A stretch of 64,000 bases of DNA from Catalinimonas alkaloidigena (GTDB lineage Bacteria > Bacteroidota > Bacteroidia > Cytophagales > Flexibacteraceae), in assembly GCF_900100765.1 (NCBI RefSeq), contig NZ_FNFO01000003.1, positions 1 to 64,000 on the forward strand. The letters are read 5' to 3'. How positions within the stretch are numbered: position 1 is the first letter of the stretch; every line of letters starts with the position of its first letter. Below, piece by piece: positions 63,501 to 64,000 of the stretch. The position numbers and the translations under genes are program-made. The notes below the pieces were generated by a model. It was not told the DNA's origin and ran no database searches. It saw only the letters and a list, made by a program, of their open reading frames with translations.

Positions 63501-64000
63501 GACGGGGTGGTATCGTTTGCGTTCAATAGCCTGGATGTCGTAGTAACGGGCGACCTGACCTCGGATAACACCACGGATCTGGCAAGCGGTTCTTACTTTG
63601 TCGTACTGCTCGACACGGTGACCGGCTGTAGCCTCGACACGACGGTGGTAGTGCCCGCCGCTCCGGTGCCCTTCACGGTCAACGCCACCATTACGGCTAC
63701 GTCGGACTGCGGGCAGGCCGATGGCAGCATTCAGCTGAGCATGATGGGCGGAAGCGGGTCTTTCTCGTTCGCGGGTGATCTCACCGCTGCCACTACTACC
63801 AACCTGGCGGAAGGCACCTACCGCGTTTCCATCACCGATCAGGTAAGCGGTTGTGTCCTGGACACTAGTTTCTATGTTACCGGATGTGTTACGACTTGTA
63901 CGCTGATTGCTTCGGTAGATAGCGTACCGCCGACAGGCTGTAGCAATGCAAACGGCAGCATTACGGTCAATACCTCAGGAGGCGTCGCGCCGTTCCGCTA
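54543..64000 (+). CDS. giant SprB-like cell-surface adhesin (partial, runs off the window)
   Basis: An uninterrupted reading frame of at least 3,152 codons that reaches the window end with no stop. ATG 54543 begins a signal peptide (MMIRSFYVLSFFALL..., cleaved near AQAQ). After an ~100-residue N-terminal domain come about 38 SprB-type repeats of about 80 residues. Typical elements are T(N/D)xxGCxGDxxG, a GGTGSYEYALNGG-like strand, LTAGTY and DANGCTDTL. Two Cys per repeat suggest a disulfide in each. SprB is the motile gliding adhesin of Flavobacterium, carried by the gliding/T9SS machinery. The C-terminal T9SS signal must lie beyond 64000. Confidence 0.93.
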   Translation, partial: MMIRSFYVLSFFALLCSFTWGAQAQSLTIRQPVITTSPSCNGEFDGTIAVEIDTAGGIALPISFAVIRLSPFETPPLTVVADTNSTTYTFQGLPHGTYIVNVSDDNGVDDQTFATILNTSVVGTNLSSKTDVLCKGETSGAITVTGAGGNGAPYSFSIDGGATFVTNGTTSYTFTGLASGTYNIVARDPNDCTDPTPLVVTIAEPTNGVAFNNISRVDNSSCDGDGQIIVSATGGTPSYNYSIDGGPYTNNNTFSGLLAGTYLISIRDANGCSVDSLVSLGGPSLLQASATTTDALCAGDASGSIQVNVTGGTAPFIYSIDNGATFQLPNVFGGLTAGAYTIIVQDNIGCRDTITGLSISEPVVVQLTLDATTNIAGCAGDANGAFTVSATGGAGSYEYALNGGAFGTDATFSGLTAGTYQVVARDANGCTDTLSNIQITEPAAVQLSLVSTTNIAGCAGDASGEIAVSTTGGTGSYEYALNGGAFGTDATFSGLTAGTYQVVARDANGCTDTLANIQITEPAAVQLALDATTNVACAGDASGEIAVSTTGGTGSYEYALNGGAFGTDATFSNLTAGTYQVVARDANGCTDTLSNIQITEPAAVQLSLVSTTNIAGCAGDASGEIAVSTTGGTGSYEYALNGGAFGTSSTFTNLTAGTYQVVARDANGCTDTLSNIQITEPAAVQVALDALQNVTGCTGGSTGEIAVSTTGGTGSYEYALNGGAFGTSSTFTNLTAGTYQVVARDANGCTDTLSNIQITEPAAVQLSLVSTTNIAGCAGDATGEIAVSTTGGTGSYEYALNGGAFGTNATFSNLTAGTYQVVARDANGCTDTLSNIQITEPAAVQLSPLSLTNPTCNGDATGSITVAASGGAGSYEYALNGGAFGTSSTFTNLTAGTYEVVARDANGCTDTLANIPLTEPAAVVLSLANTTDIAGCAGDATGAFTVSATGGNGTYEYALNGGAFGASETFSGLMAGTYQVVARDGNGCTDTLANIQITEPAAVQLTLVNTVDITCNSESTGSFTVATTGGTGSYEYALNGGAFGTDATFSSLTAGTYQVVARDANGCTDTLSNIQITEPAAVQVALDATTNVACAGDASGEIAVSTTGGTGSYEYALNGGAFGTSSTFTNLTAGTYQVVARDANGCTDTLSNVQITEPAAVQLSLVSTTNIAGCAGDATGEIAVSTTGGTGSYEYALNGGAFGTNATFSNLTAGTYQVVARDANGCTDTLANIQITEPAAVQLALVSTTNIAGCAGDATGEITVSVAGGTAAYQYSINGGAFATDSLFTSLTAGTYEVVVRDANGCTDTLSAIQLSEPNAVQVALTGTTPVTGCNGNSDGSITVAATGGVGSYEFSLNGGAFGTDVTFANLTAGTYEVVARDANGCTDTLANIQVDEPIALDLTLVAQTNVAGCTGDATGSFTVAVTGGTAGYQFSLNGGAFGTDSIFTNLPAGSYQVVVQDVNGCTDTLSSIQLTEPAPLALTLVSSQDITTCAGDATGSITVAIAGGTSGYEYALNGGAFGTDSVFTSLTAGTYEVVVRDAAGCTDTLTGVTLTEPAAMTLSLVSSSDVTGCAGDANGSFTVALTGGTAAYQYSINSGAFATDSIFNNLTAGTYEVIARDASGCTDTLSNIQIAEPAAVQLALVSIQNVGGCSGATTGSISVATTGGVGNYEYAFEGGAFGTDSVFSNLSVGSYEVIVRDANGCTDTLSNIQITEPAPLAISLVNATNITGCAGDATGELTVAVTGGTAAYQYSINGGAFDTDSIFTSLTAGTYEVVVRDANGCTDTLANVQITEPVAIQLALVNVQNVSGCAGDASGEISVSATGGTGSYEYSLNGGAYGNNNTFSNLTDGTYEVVVRDASGCADTLSDIIITAPNSVQLAQGDVTHVTGCTGNTNGSFSVMATGGTLPYAYSLNGAAFGTDSVFTNLGAGNYSVTIRDQNGCTDVFSISIEEPDAVTLTFIDKTDFSLCTGVGGDITVSAAGGTGPYDFTLNGISNGTDSTFTNLSAGTYEVIARDTKGCADTLSVTIDEAQPVQLALVSAFDATCAGLANGEIRVEATQGVGNYEYAIAGGVYNTSPILTGLTAGTYDIVVRDGAGCPDTLFGIVIAEPAPLALSLTDVQNTTCGGAPTGSIEVATSGGTAPYFYSINGGSFGNDSVFTDLAAGVYDVVVNDAAGCSDTLAGITIDMPGAFTITDTLLTQPSGCGQADGAIAFVLSDDTNIQVTGDLTALSSTNLSAGTYTATLTDTVTLCSRTVTVVLTDPMFSLTGLQIVTTDVTRCDSPNGAIQISLDDTTQATLSGDLAFFENTGLSAGSYQITLTDKNTTCTWDTTVTLAPVAPFTVVASVSDVSACGTQDGAITLTLSGGSGSFSFAGDLSAATTTALDSGTYQVTITDLNSGCQLDTAFTIQGCTTTPGCTLTASATLTDVTTCSLPDGTITITTSGGTAPLEYALNGSAFGPAASFSNLTAGTYQVIVRDATGCSVTLAGLVLTDPTAPQLTLARRQHLTGCDGTPNGQLVVAVTGGTAPYEYALGNGAFGPDSIFANLPVGTYSIVVRDANGCQAALDTLRLINQDAPTLSLVALNDATGCDGTDGSLHVAAAGGAGDYRFALNNGVFASDSVFTNLAAGTYQVSVRDANGCTTTLADLVIRNQNAPLISLVATSNPTGCAGATDGSITVSTTGGAGSYTYSLNGMATPDSVFTNLTAGSYEVIVTDANGCSDTLQNIVLDTPSAVAIALVDALDPTCNGADNGLIRVSTTGGQGNYQYSLNGGLFTADSVFANLTPGTYTILVRDAAGCQDTLRGITLAEPLALQIALVATQDDSCGVTPSGLIRVSATGGTEPYTYALDGGSFGADSTFTGLTAGTYDVTVRDAQGCTTTLPDITLSTPATFTVDVAKQEPSCSNNDGSITLLVSDTTNKQVSGDLVAFSTSGLAEGTYNAVVTDLINNCRQTVSITLSTPPANFLSDIQIQAPTTCNGTDGVVSFAFNSLDVVVTGDLTSDNTTDLASGSYFVVLLDTVTGCSLDTTVVVPAAPVPFTVNATITATSDCGQADGSIQLSMMGGSGSFSFAGDLTAATTTNLAEGTYRVSITDQVSGCVLDTSFYVTGCVTTCTLIASVDSVPPTGCSNANGSITVNTSGGVAPFR
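56651..57037. repeat. 387-bp near-identical segment, copy 1
   Basis: This segment matches 57842-58228 with only two visible differences in 387 bp (c56675/t57866 and a56808/g57999). The offset is 1191 bp, or 397 codons, close to five repeat units. It is far more alike than neighbouring repeats and so was copied recently. Confidence 0.9.
57842..58228. repeat. 387-bp near-identical segment, copy 2
   Basis: Second copy of 56651-57037, 1191 bp downstream and in frame. The identity breaks at 58229, where the sequence becomes ccctgg instead of tttgtc. Confidence 0.9.
61120..63890. repeat. super-repeat: three atypical domains in the same order, twice
   Basis: From about 61120 to 61880 three modules differ from the canonical unit. 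They carry (V/L)(S/T)GDL elements and a third with GSFSFAGDL, AATTT and GTY. The same order returns from about 63235 to 63890. The offsets measured at matching points are 2100, 2094 and 2097 bp, all multiples of three. Canonical repeats fill the space between the two sets. Confidence 0.75.

Overview
The window reads as chromosomal DNA from a member of the Bacteroidota, probably a G+C-rich Cytophagales-like lineage. The evidence is two proteins with type IX secretion (T9SS) C-terminal signals, a giant SprB-like adhesin, a Bacteroidota-style tsaE-ald overlap, and a few TAnnTTTG-type promoter boxes. Coding density is high, genes lie on both strands, and no phage, plasmid or conjugative backbone is visible.

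Layout. 1-660: a gene-poor stretch, then tRNA-Arg(ACG) with its own terminator. 0.7-7.2 kb: enoyl-CoA hydratase, PAP2 phosphatase and rpoN on the minus strand, divergent from recQ and a glutamate-type dehydrogenase. 7.3-9.5 kb: phosphatidylserine decarboxylase and a T9SS cargo protein. 9.7-17.6 kb: a minus-strand efflux locus made of a TetR regulator, TolC, a membrane-fusion lipoprotein, two ABC ATPases and two ABC-2 permeases, resembling a YbhFGSR/CecR system with YbhF split in two. An AT-rich membrane-protein gene sits between tetR and tolC and is flanked by a 25-bp direct repeat derived from the tetR 3' end. Near-identical palindromes lie just in front of tetR and tolC. 17.6-19.3 kb: a second small ABC exporter.

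19.5-31 kb: mixed housekeeping and metabolic genes. They include a Tat-exported TIM-barrel protein, tsaE-ald, an AsmA/DUF748-like protein, a class-IV aminotransferase overlapping a sulfotransferase-like gene, and the selenium pair mnmH and selD. 30.5-32.8 kb: an AhpD-like protein and AhpC, divergent from OxyR, form a peroxide-response module. 32.8-38.4 kb: a tightly overlapping plus-strand chain of a GT2 glycosyltransferase, a UPF0104-type membrane protein, a GT39/ArnT-like transferase, glycerate kinase and a PhyH dioxygenase. 38.5-47 kb: fabH, a lipoprotein with a phage-tail-collar domain, a creatininase-family hydrolase, ettA, a DUF349 protein, a MacB-like permease and queA.

47.4-54 kb: a large Kelch/PKD/CBM-like T9SS protein, ispD, a DUF2795 protein and aconitase. 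54.5-64 kb: one uninterrupted reading frame of at least 3,152 codons that leaves the window without a stop. It has a signal peptide and about 38 SprB-type repeats of about 80 residues. Internal near-identical duplications, a super-repeat and a G+C-rich patch show active repeat turnover. The two least expected observations are the tetR-flanked insertion with its paired operators and the architecture of the giant adhesin gene.
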